Positions 51,853 through 62,320 of a DNA stretch of 64,000 nt are shown here, in pieces. The position numbers were made by a program, and so were the translations under genes. Source of the DNA: Planoprotostelium fungivorum (Eukaryota > Evosea > Variosea > Cavosteliida > Cavosteliaceae); the NCBI GenBank assembly GCA_003024175.1, contig MDYQ01000045.1, forward strand, positions 1 through 64,000, written 5' to 3'. Numbering within the stretch: the first letter of the stretch is position 1; the number at the start of each line of letters is the position of its first letter. The notes beneath the pieces were generated by a model, which was not told the origin of the DNA, ran no database searches, and saw only the letters and a list, made by a program, of their open reading frames with translations.

Positions 51853-54800
51853 ATGTGCATCGTGAGTCACATGCTATGGAGGATCCCGCTGAAGATCACA
51901 GGGAACGGTTCACAATGCATCACCTGTCTCCGCTGCCATACATGCATCCATTGTCGATACCCAAGCGAGAGTGACCATCAAACAAGCTTTTAAAAACCTG
52001 TCGGTCTATCCACAGGAGGTCTCATATACGTGTCCTCTACCAAAAGGTGCTGCCGTGTCTGCATTCTCGGCTACAATCGATGGCTCCACCTTGAAAGCTT
52101 CCGTCAAAGAGGAGAAGACGACGGATAAGAGTGAAGAGAGTAGCCCTCCAACGCGTGCTTTCCTCTCGGAACAAGGTGAGGATTAATGCGTCACCGTGCG
52201 GGCTCACATTTCAACAGCAGCCGATGGTATCTTCAAATGTCCAGTGGGTTCCCTGGAGCCAGGGAAAGACGTGAATTTTGTCTTCACATACGTGACCGAG
52301 TTGGCCTATGGAGATGATATGGACAGAGACAAGATCATGTTCAATCTCGCTACTTATGCTCCAGGAGATCCGCAGAGACGGAACGTCATCGGCTACGACG
52401 ACTCAGCCAGCCCCCACATAACATTTACATCGGAAGTCACGACTACATTTCCTCTGGTGAAGATCGAAGGCAACTGTGATATATTAGTAGAAGGCAAAAA
52501 TGCCACCGCCATCATCTCACAAGGAAAGACGTTCCACATGAAGATCGCCGTGAAGGATGCTTACAGGTTTGGAGATGACGCACTGTGTCCAAACTGATGG
52601 AGATCATTAGCCCCATCGGCCTCGCCGAACGTGATGGTAAAGGGACAGTAGTCTCATTCTCGTTCCGTCCCAACTTGATGGAAGCCGAAAAGGCCGAAAA
52701 GGTGATATTCATCTCAACCACTCACGAGCTCATCGAAACAGATCAACACCGAGATCATCTTCCTCATCGATCGCTCCCTCTCTCACTCCGTCCCAGAGGT
52801 GAACGTCCACTTACATCATCCCCATCACCTTTAGACGTCAGATTCTCATGCGTTCGTGTAGGTCAACAAGATGGTCGAGATGCTCTTAAGAGCCCTACCC
52901 AAGACTTGTCGTTTCAACATTGTCGACTTCGGTGATACATACACTCTCCTCTGGCCCAAGAGCGTAGGTTACGCATCGAAGACCTTCACAAAAGCCATGA
53001 GGTCCACTCAGGAGCAAAAGTTCGACACGAACGGAGGCTCTTTCTTTGCTCCTCTGTCCAAAATCATGTCGACCAAGCCTTCCCAGGGAGTTTCCCGCCA
53101 AATCTTTCTTCTGACCGACGGCGCAGTGAGAGTCGCATTCGAATGCTCCGTTGTAGATTGACGTTACCACAGCTCGACGACTATGAAGAGTGCACCGAGA
53201 TGGTAAAGCGTCACTCTCTCCACACGAGGGTCTTCACGTTCGGCTTCGGAAATTCCGACGAGAAGCTGTTGAGATCGGTTGCCGAGGCAACGAGGGGTAG
53301 ATGTGAAATCATCAACGAGAGCAACTTTCACACTTGCGTCATGAGACAGATGAACAGAGCTCTGAAGCCGTCGGTCAATCAGGTGACGTACGGTGACAAG
53401 TCCGTGACATTGACACGTCTGACAGTTGAGAATTGATTGGGGAAATCTGAAGAGGATCGTGCCGCTGGCAGAGGTGAGATGAAGATGATGACGTCATCTG
53501 ACGTCACGAACAGTTAAAGAGGACTCCCCACCACTTACCTCCCATCTACTCGGGAGATCACGTGACCTTCTACGTTCGATTGATGGAGAGTGATATGTCG
53601 AGAATGATGGAGAAGAAAGTGACGGCCTCCATCAAAGGTAAATTGGGCAAGAAGAATTGGTCTCAGAAGGTAAACCTTAAACCCATCGATCGTACAACTG
53701 ACGAGGAACAGCTTACGGTCGACCTGAGCCGAGTGACAAAGAGGACGGAAGAGAATCAGGTGTTGATCAGGTGACTTCATGATGACGTCATGACACGTCA
53801 TCTCACTCGAGACAGGCTGTACGGTAGATCCATGATCGACGGTCTACAATCAGGCAGGAGTTATCTCCACCGTTTGGACGGCAGTCCTTTGGTCACGATG
53901 GAAGACGTAAACCGAGAAATCACCGAAATTTCACTCTCCACTGGCATCCGCTCCCACCTCACCGCCCTCGTCATCAGTGAGAATTCTTCCGGTATTCTTC
54001 CGGTATTCTTCCGGCTCACCCCAGTAGCCGACGACAAGAGTAAGGGTGTTACCGTGGAGGCCGCACGTCAGATGACGTCACTGTCGGCATCGAAGAGGCA
54101 GCCCGTCTATAAAACCATCTCTTATGAACCATCGGCAAGGACTGGTTCACCCCCCTTGACTCCAAATGGACTGGGTCCGTATTCCGATCTTCCGAGCGTC
54201 AAGTCCGGAAGTCCGACTGGAAGTCCGAGCGGAGTCGGACCGTACTCGGATCTTCCGAGCGTCCGATCTGGAAGTCCGACCGGAAGTCCGAACGGGCTCG
54301 GACCTTACTCGGATCTTCCGATCATGAATCGAAGCTTCTTATCCCCCTCCATCAGCTCTGCCTTCTACCCCGTTGGATCTTTCCTACAAAATTCTCCTTA
54401 CAACATGGACCTCCAGAAGAACGGACGCAGTACAACAGTCGGTAGTAACTACTCCAATTTACCCGGCGGTCACGGCAGCGTCAACAACTATGCCTGCTTA
54501 CCTTCTAACGGCATGGCCCCTGCCTTGATGACGTCATCACAACCCCCATCGGCACAGACTCTACCCCCCTCCTCTGACTCCTCACCCCTCATCCCCCGCC
54601 ACGGAAAGTCCGAGGAGAGTCCGGCGGAGAATCAGCAGCGATGCAACGAGATCTTGTCGACACAGACTCCGGATGGTTACTTTGATAAGTCGGCGGCGAC
54701 ACTCTTCCACACCTCTTTAGAGGAACTCAAGGTGTCTTACGGTGACAAGATGGACCCCCTACTGCTGCTGACTGCCGTGGTGGTCGAGTACTTTGAGAAG

Positions 54801-54917
54801 AGAATGGAGAGGGAGAGGGACACGTGGATGCTGGCCGTTCGAAAGGCGAAGAATTGGATGAATCAGAAGAAACCGTTGAAAGCCGCGTGGGCTCAGGAGT
54901 TTGTGCAGAATTTATGA
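51853..54917 (+). CDS. VIT and VWA domain protein 2
   Basis: Paralogue of the protein at 34608-37602. The first exons join as MCIGTVHNASPVSAAIHA and ARVTIKQAFKNLS, the VIT domain (EVSYTCPLPKGAAV). The VWA domain has IIFLIDRSLSHSV (DxSxS kept, sequence otherwise unlike the usual SGSM), NGGSFFAPL where the MIDAS threonine is serine, and FLLTDGA. A Ser/Pro linker carries three 21-residue repeats (GPYSDLPSV core, 54141-54329), and the C-terminal helical domain reads LLLLTAVVVEYFEKRMERER and LAVRKAKNWMNQ. Metal binding may be weaker than in protein 1. AATAAA lies about 16 bases after the stop. Confidence 0.85.
54141..54329 (+). repeat. Three 63-base tandem repeats in VIT-VWA protein 2
   Basis: Units at 54141-54203, 54204-54266 and 54267-54329 encode TGSPxxxPNGLGPYSDLPSV-like 21-residue repeats. 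The second and third are nearly identical; the first is more diverged. The array is absent from the paralogue. Confidence 0.85.
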
Positions 54918-55577
54918 AAGAATCGAAGAGAATAAAAGAATGTATGTATAGTAGAGTGAGACTGGCTGTGAGCTTGGCAGCGTCCTCTCTATGCTCCATC
55001 GATCTTCCCCGACGCACTCATGAAGCGGGGACTCTGATGAACACTCTTCACTCTGCCCCTCCCTTAAAGAAGGCAGAGACGATCTTTATACTCTTCCGGC
55101 TTCTCTGCCTGCACCCAGTGTCCAGCCCTCCGATGAACTGAGTCGTGGAAACAACTCTCTCATCGTCTCTATTCTGATACGATATACCTTGAATCAGCAC
55201 CACACCTTTATAGACAGTCTCCCCTTGTTTTCGAGGTTCTATGAAGGGCGTAGTAATCGCAGTTGGATGAGTGAATCGTAAACGGGTGAGTGAAAGAATA
55301 GAAAGGAGGTTAGTGAGGTGATGATGAGCGATGATGCGACGTGACGATGAAATGATGCGAATGACGATGTGATCGCACATAGCGTAGTGATGATCGTCAT
55401 GGTGATGCGAACGCTACGATGCTGATGATCCAACATGATGATCATGTTGTTAATGATCGCGATGATGCTATCTATCATCAACACGATTTTTCGAGCAAGA
55501 ATATCGTTTCTGAATCGTCACAGAATATCAAAAGACGTGGATTCGACTCACCCCGTTCGTGGGCACATTAAAAGAAG
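54918..55577. other. Gene-poor region upstream of tRNA-Ala
   Basis: About 660 bases. It contains the AATAAA of VIT-VWA protein 2 and a GATGAT-rich imperfect repeat zone around 55315-55480. A minus-strand frame at 55048-55380 has some protein-like stretches but no known motif and no paralogue, so I do not call it. Confidence 0.4.
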
Positions 55578-55650
55578 TGGAGAAGCAGGGTATCGATCCC
55601 TGTACCCCTCGCATGCTAAGCGAGTGCTCTACCATCTGAGCTACATCCCC
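55578..55650 (-). tRNA. tRNA-Ala, anticodon AGC
   Basis: Seventy-three bases read on the minus strand fold into a cloverleaf: acceptor GGGGATG with CTTCTCC, D arm GCTCAGATGGTAGAGC, anticodon stem CTCGC/GCGAG around TTAGCAT, T stem CAGGG/CCCTG with loop ATCGATA, discriminator A. The G3:U70 wobble that marks alanine tRNAs is present. One acceptor pair (U6-U67) is mismatched. Internal A and B boxes match the pol III pattern, and a TTTT terminator follows at 55570-55573. No intron. Confidence 0.95.
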
Positions 55651-56276
55651 AATGTGCTGGGCCGCTTGGGCGAGTGCTGTCGCAATTTCATAGCGTCACG
55701 TGATCCTATGGGTATATCCTCGCCGGCCCCTACGAGGTGGCGCACCTTCGAATGATGAGGTGACTCAAAACAGTGAAGATCCGCTCACCTTTGGAGTGAA
55801 AACTATTCCAGATTGCAGTAGAAGGAAGAGGAAGCGCCCTCGAGAGTAGGGCCATTTATCATCCAAGATGGATCAATACATTACCTATGTGTATGAGTGA
55901 GTCGTTCGAAGAAAGTGAAAAGAGGAAGGAGGGTGTGCACCTGAGTCGATCGAGGATTCATTCTCGGACGAGTGATGGATAATAAATTCACAAAATGGAG
56001 AAAGGGGAAGATCACTGAGACGACGTTGCCACTAGTCTCATATCCTCTGCTTACGTATACAATTGATTCTGATACACAGTGCTCCTCCCATCCATCATCC
56101 ACACTCTTCTGAAGATCACACCAAATGACGGAAAAAGAGAGAAAGAGAGGATACATCATCACGATCCCACTCGGTTTATACAGAAGTATTACACACAGGA
56201 TCACTATTTTGAGTCAGTGTCGTGTTCGCGACGGAGGTCGTGCCCGTGATGGGGATCATGTTCGTGAGGAACTGTC
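55651..56276. other. Region between tRNA-Ala and the TDP1 3' end
   Basis: About 630 bases with no supportable gene. It includes the tRNA 5' flank (CACGTGATCC near 55698) and purine-rich runs near 55905-55935 and 56125-56145. Confidence 0.4.
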
Positions 56277-56489
56277 TCACTTGATCTTGATGAAGGGACC
56301 ACAGAGGACACCGTCTATGAGAACTTCAAAGCGTGCGCCTCCGGCTTCTGCCTCGAAGGTGAAAGAGTGGGCGACGAGGTAGGGCGTCTCGATTTTGGTG
56401 TGGTGTCTTGTATTTCTTCTGAAGGGGGAGACATTCGACACGAGCAGACCGATGAATGAAAAAAAGATGAAGAGATACGAATTGACTCT

Positions 56490-58565
56490 TTATCTCTTCG
56501 CGTTGTGTGTCGAACAGACCCAAGGCTCATCATCGTCATCGTAAGGGATGAGATCAGTCGAGAAAGGTAAACTGTTGAGCCACTCTAAACCACATGATTT
56601 TCCATTGCTTTGTGATGGATCTTGCGTCACGAAGAGAACACCCTGTGTGAGGGTGAGAATAAAGCAAGAATAAAATACAGAATAAAACTCACCATCTCGT
56701 AATTGAGGATCTGAAAATCTCCACGATATCGACCCCATGCGGACTGGTAGTCAAGTAAAAATGATCTACAACGATGTAGATGGAATAAATTCAGGATACA
56801 GGTGACAAATTGTGAGATCCAATGTAACACCAACCGTGGGTGACCTCTCCGTCTTCGTTCTATTTTTCGATGAGTTTTCGATGAGTTTTCGATGAGTTTT
56901 CGATGAAATTTCATCGATTTCACCTTCAGCGTGCGGTACATGATCTTACTATGGAGGAGATTTCTCTTCCTCGCTAGGTCTTTCGGTATGATATCATACA
57001 TACGCTGTCTCGATTGAGTTTCCCGCCAAAATTTTGGGACTCACTTTTGGGACTCCAGCGGTGGTGTAGTGGCTGTTGTGTAAGAAGATCATATCGCTAC
57101 CATTCATGTTGGACCTCTTTACAATGCTGTTTTTGGTTGGAAACAACACTGAGACGTCGTGTGCAGCAGATCCACTCGTTGTAGATCCAACATTCTTCGA
57201 AAATTCTTTCAGCCAGTTCTGATGACAGATCGCTCCCAGCGAACTCGTCTATCATTATGTAAATAAATGTAAATAAAACAGTAATATATATGATTTATAT
57301 GAGAGAGCAGATGGGACATTTGAATGTGATGATCGTCTCACTTGATAAGCGATAATAGAATCCATGATTGAATCACATGCAAAGTGTCTGCTCAATACAC
57401 TCTTCATCCTCAGATATCCAAAGTCGTGTGCATCCGTCTCATGATGCTTGCCGCTCACGCTGATGACCAATCTGACCTCGTGAAGAGTCAGTGAGAGACT
57501 TGCTGTTCTCCTTTCTACCTTGACCGAAGTGAAATCGTAAGCGTTGAGAAAATTCGGATTCAATTTGACGCTGCGGAGGAAGGAGTAGAGTTGCTGTCGA
57601 AAATCGAGGGAAATTTCGGTCTCCGATATGTCGACGTTTTTTCCCGCGTATTTTGGGAAGTCTTGGTACCAGACGCACTGCACTCGTTTCAGAATTTGAA
57701 TTCAGAATTTCGGCGGGATCACCTGGGTCAAACCCTCCCATTCTCCCTCGGTCAGGTTCCTGTGGGAATAAGCTCCATCTACAACGATGTAGATTCTCAC
57801 GCAGAAGATATGATCAGCCTCATTTTTTTCTTGTACAGTAACATCATCATCTTTGCGTGTACGTTTCCATACTGCAACAAGGGAGGATGAACCACCGTCA
57901 ATCTACCGTTGATCACGTGGGTCCCCTCCTGCCCAAATATTTGGTCCTCCACACCCTCCACCGGCCTCGGCTCACCTGATCCTTGTTGACGTTCCAATGC
58001 GAGATGACAGTGACGGCTACGTGAGAAGGGATGCGAGTTAAGAACCATTTATAGTCCGTGCTGAAACTCGAACACAAGATGCTCTCGAGATCATTCTCCT
58101 GATCGTCTTGTGAGATGGAGGATGGAGGATGACTCACGACGTCCATCAATTGGCGTAGATTGACACAGTTTTGATTGCCGGAGGGGTGGATGCCCTCTAA
58201 AGAATTTAAGAAGAAGCTCTCGCCGCATGGTGAACCACTCCAAGCGATCTCTGATGACATCTCAATCCATGTTCATCGAGATGAAAATAGGAGAATGACT
58301 CACTAGGAGAACCATTCGATTCCTCCACTGTCGATGGTCTCGATGGCTCATTTTCTCCAATCGATTCGACAATTTCATCATCTGAGATATCAACCGTGAC
58401 AGCCTTTCGCTTCTTCTTTTGATGGCTGTGAGGTGACTCTTCAATGGAGATCGGGTCACTCCTCCTTCCTTTCTTCTTCACTTCTGTTCCATGTGATTCC
58501 GCGAGAGATGCAGCGATGGCTGCAGCGAGCGCTTCTTCTTCCATCTTCTCCAACAGATGGCTCAT
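56490..58565 (-). CDS. TDP1: Tyrosyl-DNA phosphodiesterase 1 with N-terminal UIM
   Basis: Enzyme of the phospholipase D fold that removes topoisomerase I remnants from DNA 3' ends in the nucleus. The N-terminus MSHLLEKMEEEALAAAIAAS fits a ubiquitin-interacting motif, and a basic stretch KKKRKAV may be a nuclear signal. The catalytic region has FLNSLEG, NVHAKMMMLLY (first HxK motif), SSANLTEGEW, LLHSKIMYRTLK (second HxK), GWCYIGSHNLSPSAWG and PYDDDDEPW. Two introns carry the dyad. I start at 58565; an in-frame ATG at 58604 would add 13 residues. The 3' end is uncertain: the reading stops at 56490 (PWVCSTHNAKR), but a coding-looking segment follows in the same frame to 56277. Divergent from AIFM3 by 113 bases. 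Confidence 0.85.
56764..56781 (-). repeat. Intronic dyad, transcript sense ATCTACA-TCGT-TGTAGAT
   Basis: In the 56-nt intron 56744-56799 of TDP1, between SHNLSP and SAWGRYRG, with TTGAC 8-12 bases before the acceptor. Confidence 0.8.
57777..57794 (-). repeat. Intronic dyad, transcript sense ATCTACA-TCGT-TGTAGAT
   Basis: In the 41-nt intron 57760-57800 of TDP1 that splits the SSANLTEGEW block. Identical to the other TDP1 copy over all 18 bases. Confidence 0.8.
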
Positions 58566-58678
58566 TGTTGATGTGAATTTGAAATTATCCCCAGGCGGGA
58601 GCATTTATTCTTTTTAGTCGTGACAGCGGGAACCAATCGTCATCACAGACAAGGGAGATCATTATTCGATCAGACACC

Positions 58679-60827
58679 ATGAGCATAGTCGAAGCAGCCG
58701 TATGCAAGTACGACGATTTACCTCAGAAGACGTGAGCTAGCTCTTTGTGATGTGAATGGAGCTGATGGAAACGTGTGCAGTCTGAAGGAATTCGAGTTGG
58801 GAGAGGGAAAGGTTCTTCTGGTCAGAGATGGAGATCAAGTTTTTGCCACGGGTCACAAGTGCACACATTATGCTGCACCTCTTAAGAGTGGGGTGAGGGC
58901 TGCGCCGTCTATCCCTCCCATCTCAGACATAAATCACAGGCCTACTCGAATGGAACTGTCCGCTGCCCCTGGCACGGTGCATGTTTCAACATGAAGACAG
59001 GAGACATAGAAGACTTCCCAGGAATCGACCCCATCCACACATTCGAGACTGAAATCAAGGACGGACAGGTGATTTCATCTGCCTCTATCATCCATTTTAT
59101 CATCATTCTTCCTCGCGTCCACTCGATGAACCGAACACCGACTCGACACAGGTCATTGTCAGAGCCTCTGCCGAAGCCCTCACGACCGGTTGGAAGAAGA
59201 TCAGACCCCCTTGCGACCTCTCAAAGAAGGACTCTCGCATCTTCCTCCTCATCGGAGGTGAGCCCTTCCCGCCTTCTTTCACATTCAAATTTCGAATCCA
59301 GGTGGTCCCGCCTCCACCGCCTGCGCCGACACGCTGAGAGACGAGGGTTTCACTGGACGCATCATCATCGCCTGCAAAGAGAACTTCTTACCTTACGATC
59401 GTCCCAAATTGTCCAAGGCTATGAACATCTCGGCAGACAAGATCTACCTGCGTAACCAGACGTACTTTGATCAGCACGGTATAGAGGTCCTGCTGGGAAC
59501 GGAGGTGTGTCGACGCGGATTTTTCCTGGAATTTTCACGAACGTTCGGTGAAAGGTGACGGAATTGGACGCGAAAAATAAGAAGGCCAAATTGAGCAACG
59601 GAGAGACCATCCAATACGACGCTGCTCTGGTGGCCTGCGGTGGATCGTGAGGCTCGTTGTAGATCGATGACGTCACTGACGTGCTCGTGACAGCCCCCGT
59701 CCCATCCCCGCTCCAGGATTCGATCTGAAAAACATCTTCTCTCTCAGAGATCCAAACGATGCGAACAACATCCACACTCTCAGCGAGGGAAAGAGAGTCG
59801 TCATCGTTGGTTCTTCTTTCATCGGCATGGAGGTGTGTCATCTCCTCATCCTGATGTCTTTCATCATGTCATCATCGTCTCCGTTCATCTCTCGTAGATG
59901 AAGAATAAAATGTGATTTCTCTCCTTTTAATCACGATCAGGTCGCCTCTTGCATCGTAAAGAAGGCTGCCAGCGTCATCGTCGTCGGCATGGAGTCCGTA
60001 CCCTTCGAACGTGTCCTCGGTGCCGACATCGGCCTCGCCCTCCAGAAGGTCTACTTCTCCACGAAATTTCATCTGACATTCAACAGCTTCACGAGAAGAA
60101 CAACGTCGTCTTCCGCATGAAGCGAGTTGTTAAGGAATTTGTCGGAAATTCCGGAAAAATAAGCTCGGTCATACTGGACTCCGGAGAAATTCTCGAGGCT
60201 GACTTGGTCGTCGTCGGTGCAGGAATTATTCCGGCCACAGACTTCATCAAGGGAGCATCCATCGAGGTCAGGGACAAGAGTGTGCTTGTCGACAAGACGA
60301 TGAAGAGTGTCGACAACGAAGGACTGTACGCCGCAGGAGATATCGCGAGGTGGGTGGTTGTAGCGAGATGTCACTGAAATTTCACTCAGATTTCCATACT
60401 TTCTGACTGGGGAGAGTGTGAGGATAGAGCACTGGGCCGTGGCGCAGAACGAGGGAAAGATTGCTGCCCTGGGAATGCTGGGAAAGTCGCATTCGTTTGA
60501 GAACGTACCGTACTTCTGGACCACTCAGTACGGAAAGTCTCTACGCTACTGCGGTCACGTCTTATCTTACGATAAGGTGAGAAAATTCGACCATCTACAT
60601 CGTTGTAGATTGATGTCGTACAGGTCATCTACGACGGTAAGGTGGAGGACTTGAGCTTTGTCGGGTATTACGTGAAGGACGACAAAGTGGTCGGTGCTGT
60701 GTCGTTGGGTAAAGACCCACACGTGTCTGCCGTGGCTCAGTTGATCGAGTCCAAGAGGTTGCCAACGGGGGAGGAGATCGAGAAGCTGGGTCCCATCGAG
60801 TTATTGAAGCGAGTCCAATTGAAATAA
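58679..60827 (+). CDS. AIFM3: AIFM3-like Rieske ferredoxin reductase
   Basis: FAD/NAD oxidoreductase fused to an N-terminal Rieske domain, as in AIFM3/AIFL. After MSIVEAAVCKYDDLPQKT, the Rieske ligands are CTH and CPWHGACF, in the CxH...CxxH pattern. The oxidoreductase part has LLIGGGPASTACADTLRDEG (first Rossmann motif), PYDRPKLSKAM, VVIVGSSFIGMEVA (second dinucleotide motif), LVVVGAGIIPATD and GLYAAGDIARF, ending LLKRVQLK. Nothing at the N-terminus looks like a mitochondrial presequence. One intron (60577-60623) has the full dyad and another (59647-59693) the 3' half. The stop is embedded in AAATAAAG. It shares a 113-base divergent promoter with TDP1. Confidence 0.92.
60593..60610 (+). repeat. 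Intronic dyad ATCTACA-TCGT-TGTAGAT
   Basis: In the 47-nt intron 60577-60623 of the AIFM3-like gene, followed by TGATGTCGTACAG. Confidence 0.8.
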
Positions 60828-61125
60828 AGAGACGGAGAGAAGATCATCGGAGAGATCATCGAAGATAGATGTGAACGTGATGTGCGATCGGGAGAACGAA
60901 TGAGGTAATGAGGTGATGTCTCTCTCGTATCTATTGAAGAGATCGAGGCGTGGATCAAAGATGTTTGCATGCAAGCCCACCTGTGAACGTCATTTTGTGC
61001 ATTCTCTCTCCACTTCACCATTCTTACGCTTTTCCCCCAATTTGAATCTCTCTTCTCTCTTCTTCTCTCTTCTCTGTATGAGCATTTCGCATGATGGATC
61101 GTCTGTACAAATCAACGTTTTCACA
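60828..61125. other. Convergent intergenic region between AIFM3 and ankyrin-like gene
   Basis: About 300 bases between two stop codons. Contains a CTTCTCTCTTCTTCTC pyrimidine run near 61050. No gene seen. Confidence 0.45.
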
Positions 61126-62116
61126 TCACATCGATATCTCACTGTCAGCCATCCATTCCATCACATCCGATGACAATATCGATGTGTCAAAGCCGATTTG
61201 ATCTCTGCGCAGTACGAAGCCTCGCTCTAATGCCCACTGCAGAATGTCTAACCGATCTTCTTTTAAGGCTCTCGAACACCTGTACCTCGTGTCAGTGGAT
61301 ATGACATATCGCACAACTTACACAAAATCCATTGGAAGTTGAAGATCTTTCGTGTGGAGCCATCGAATGAGAGTGAAATCAAGTTTGCTCGCAAGGATAC
61401 CTATTCTCGTGTGGATCGTGATATAACCGTGATCAAGTGCCAACTGATAAGCCTGCAAGTCTCTCAGTCAGTTTGAATCGTTTCTTTTCATCGATCATAC
61501 TTCACAATTGGCGTGATTGATCATCAGATTTGAGAGAGCTCCCGTTGGTAGGCCGCACTGATTCACGAAGCACCATTTCATCACCTTGAACGATTCAGCC
61601 TCCAGTGACGAGTGCAACCAACATCACATCCGTACAACCGTTAGTCTTCAGAGCTTCGAGATACTCGTCTCCATTATCCCTGATTCCAACGGTCTAGAAA
61701 AGATGAATACGATTCTTTTCTCTGGACTCACATGCAAAGCCCAGTTGAATACGTCCAAGGAGTGAACGAAATACTTCATCAGGACTTTCGTGCGAGTGAT
61801 GTCATTCTCTTGCTGTCCTTACGTCATTCTCTCTCCTGCTCCACGACTCACCAGCCACGTGATCACACTCATTCGTCCCCCTCCCCTGCTCCTCTGTACC
61901 TTCTCTCCTTTCATTTCATGCAGTACATTGCATGGACTCACATGGCGTCAGCCATCTCTTGATCGATTGTTCTATGCTGCTTGTACCAACTGATGATGTG
62001 TCGGTGTTCATCCTTAGCCCAATGGTAGCCGAGTGATGAGACATCTACTCCTTCCAACTTCGGACCGTGGTGAGGGTCGTATTTTCCGAATTTTCGCAGA
62101 CCACACACAGGTTTCG
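61126..62116 (-). CDS. Ankyrin-like repeat protein, C-terminal part (5' end unresolved)
   Basis: Several small exons read right to left encode repeats of the divergent ankyrin type common in amoebae: LRKFGKYDPHHGPKLEG, GYHWAKDEHRHIISWYKQHR, YFVHSLDVFNWALH, VMKWCFVNQCGLPTGALSNL, AYQLALDHGYITIHTRIG, FTLIRWLHTKDLQLPMDFV and LDILQWALERGFVLRRDQ, ending MADSEISM. Each has the hydrophobic helix-helix pattern with a W or L near x-x-K/H-W. The most upstream exon I can place ends at 62116; an earlier exon would lie in the 200 bases before the anoctamin start, where I found no frame-consistent solution. Role unknown beyond protein binding. Confidence 0.6.
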
Positions 62117-62320
62117 CTCAATTCTTGTGATGAAGCATCTGCTCTTCACCGCTGGACCGTTGCCAAAGATACTATTCCAGCTTTATAAAGTAGCACTGAA
62201 CCCACAGAAAATGAAGGATTGCCCCATGGGCCAAAAATTCGGTTAAAATCGCAAAGGTTGTTTTGTGCCTCTCCTGACAAACATAGATCTACGGGGCTGA
62301 ACAACGGAAGCATCAGCCTC

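Noticed and set aside
51549-51860. Minus-strand 103-codon frame between the FAN-type and VIT-VWA 2 genes
   Set aside because: No motif, overlaps the start of VIT-VWA 2, and its codon use does not resemble the neighbouring genes.
55048-55380. Minus-strand frame with stretches like TPFIEPRKQGETVYKG
   Set aside because: No recognisable domain, no paralogue in the window, low-complexity N-terminal part; kept only as a possibility.
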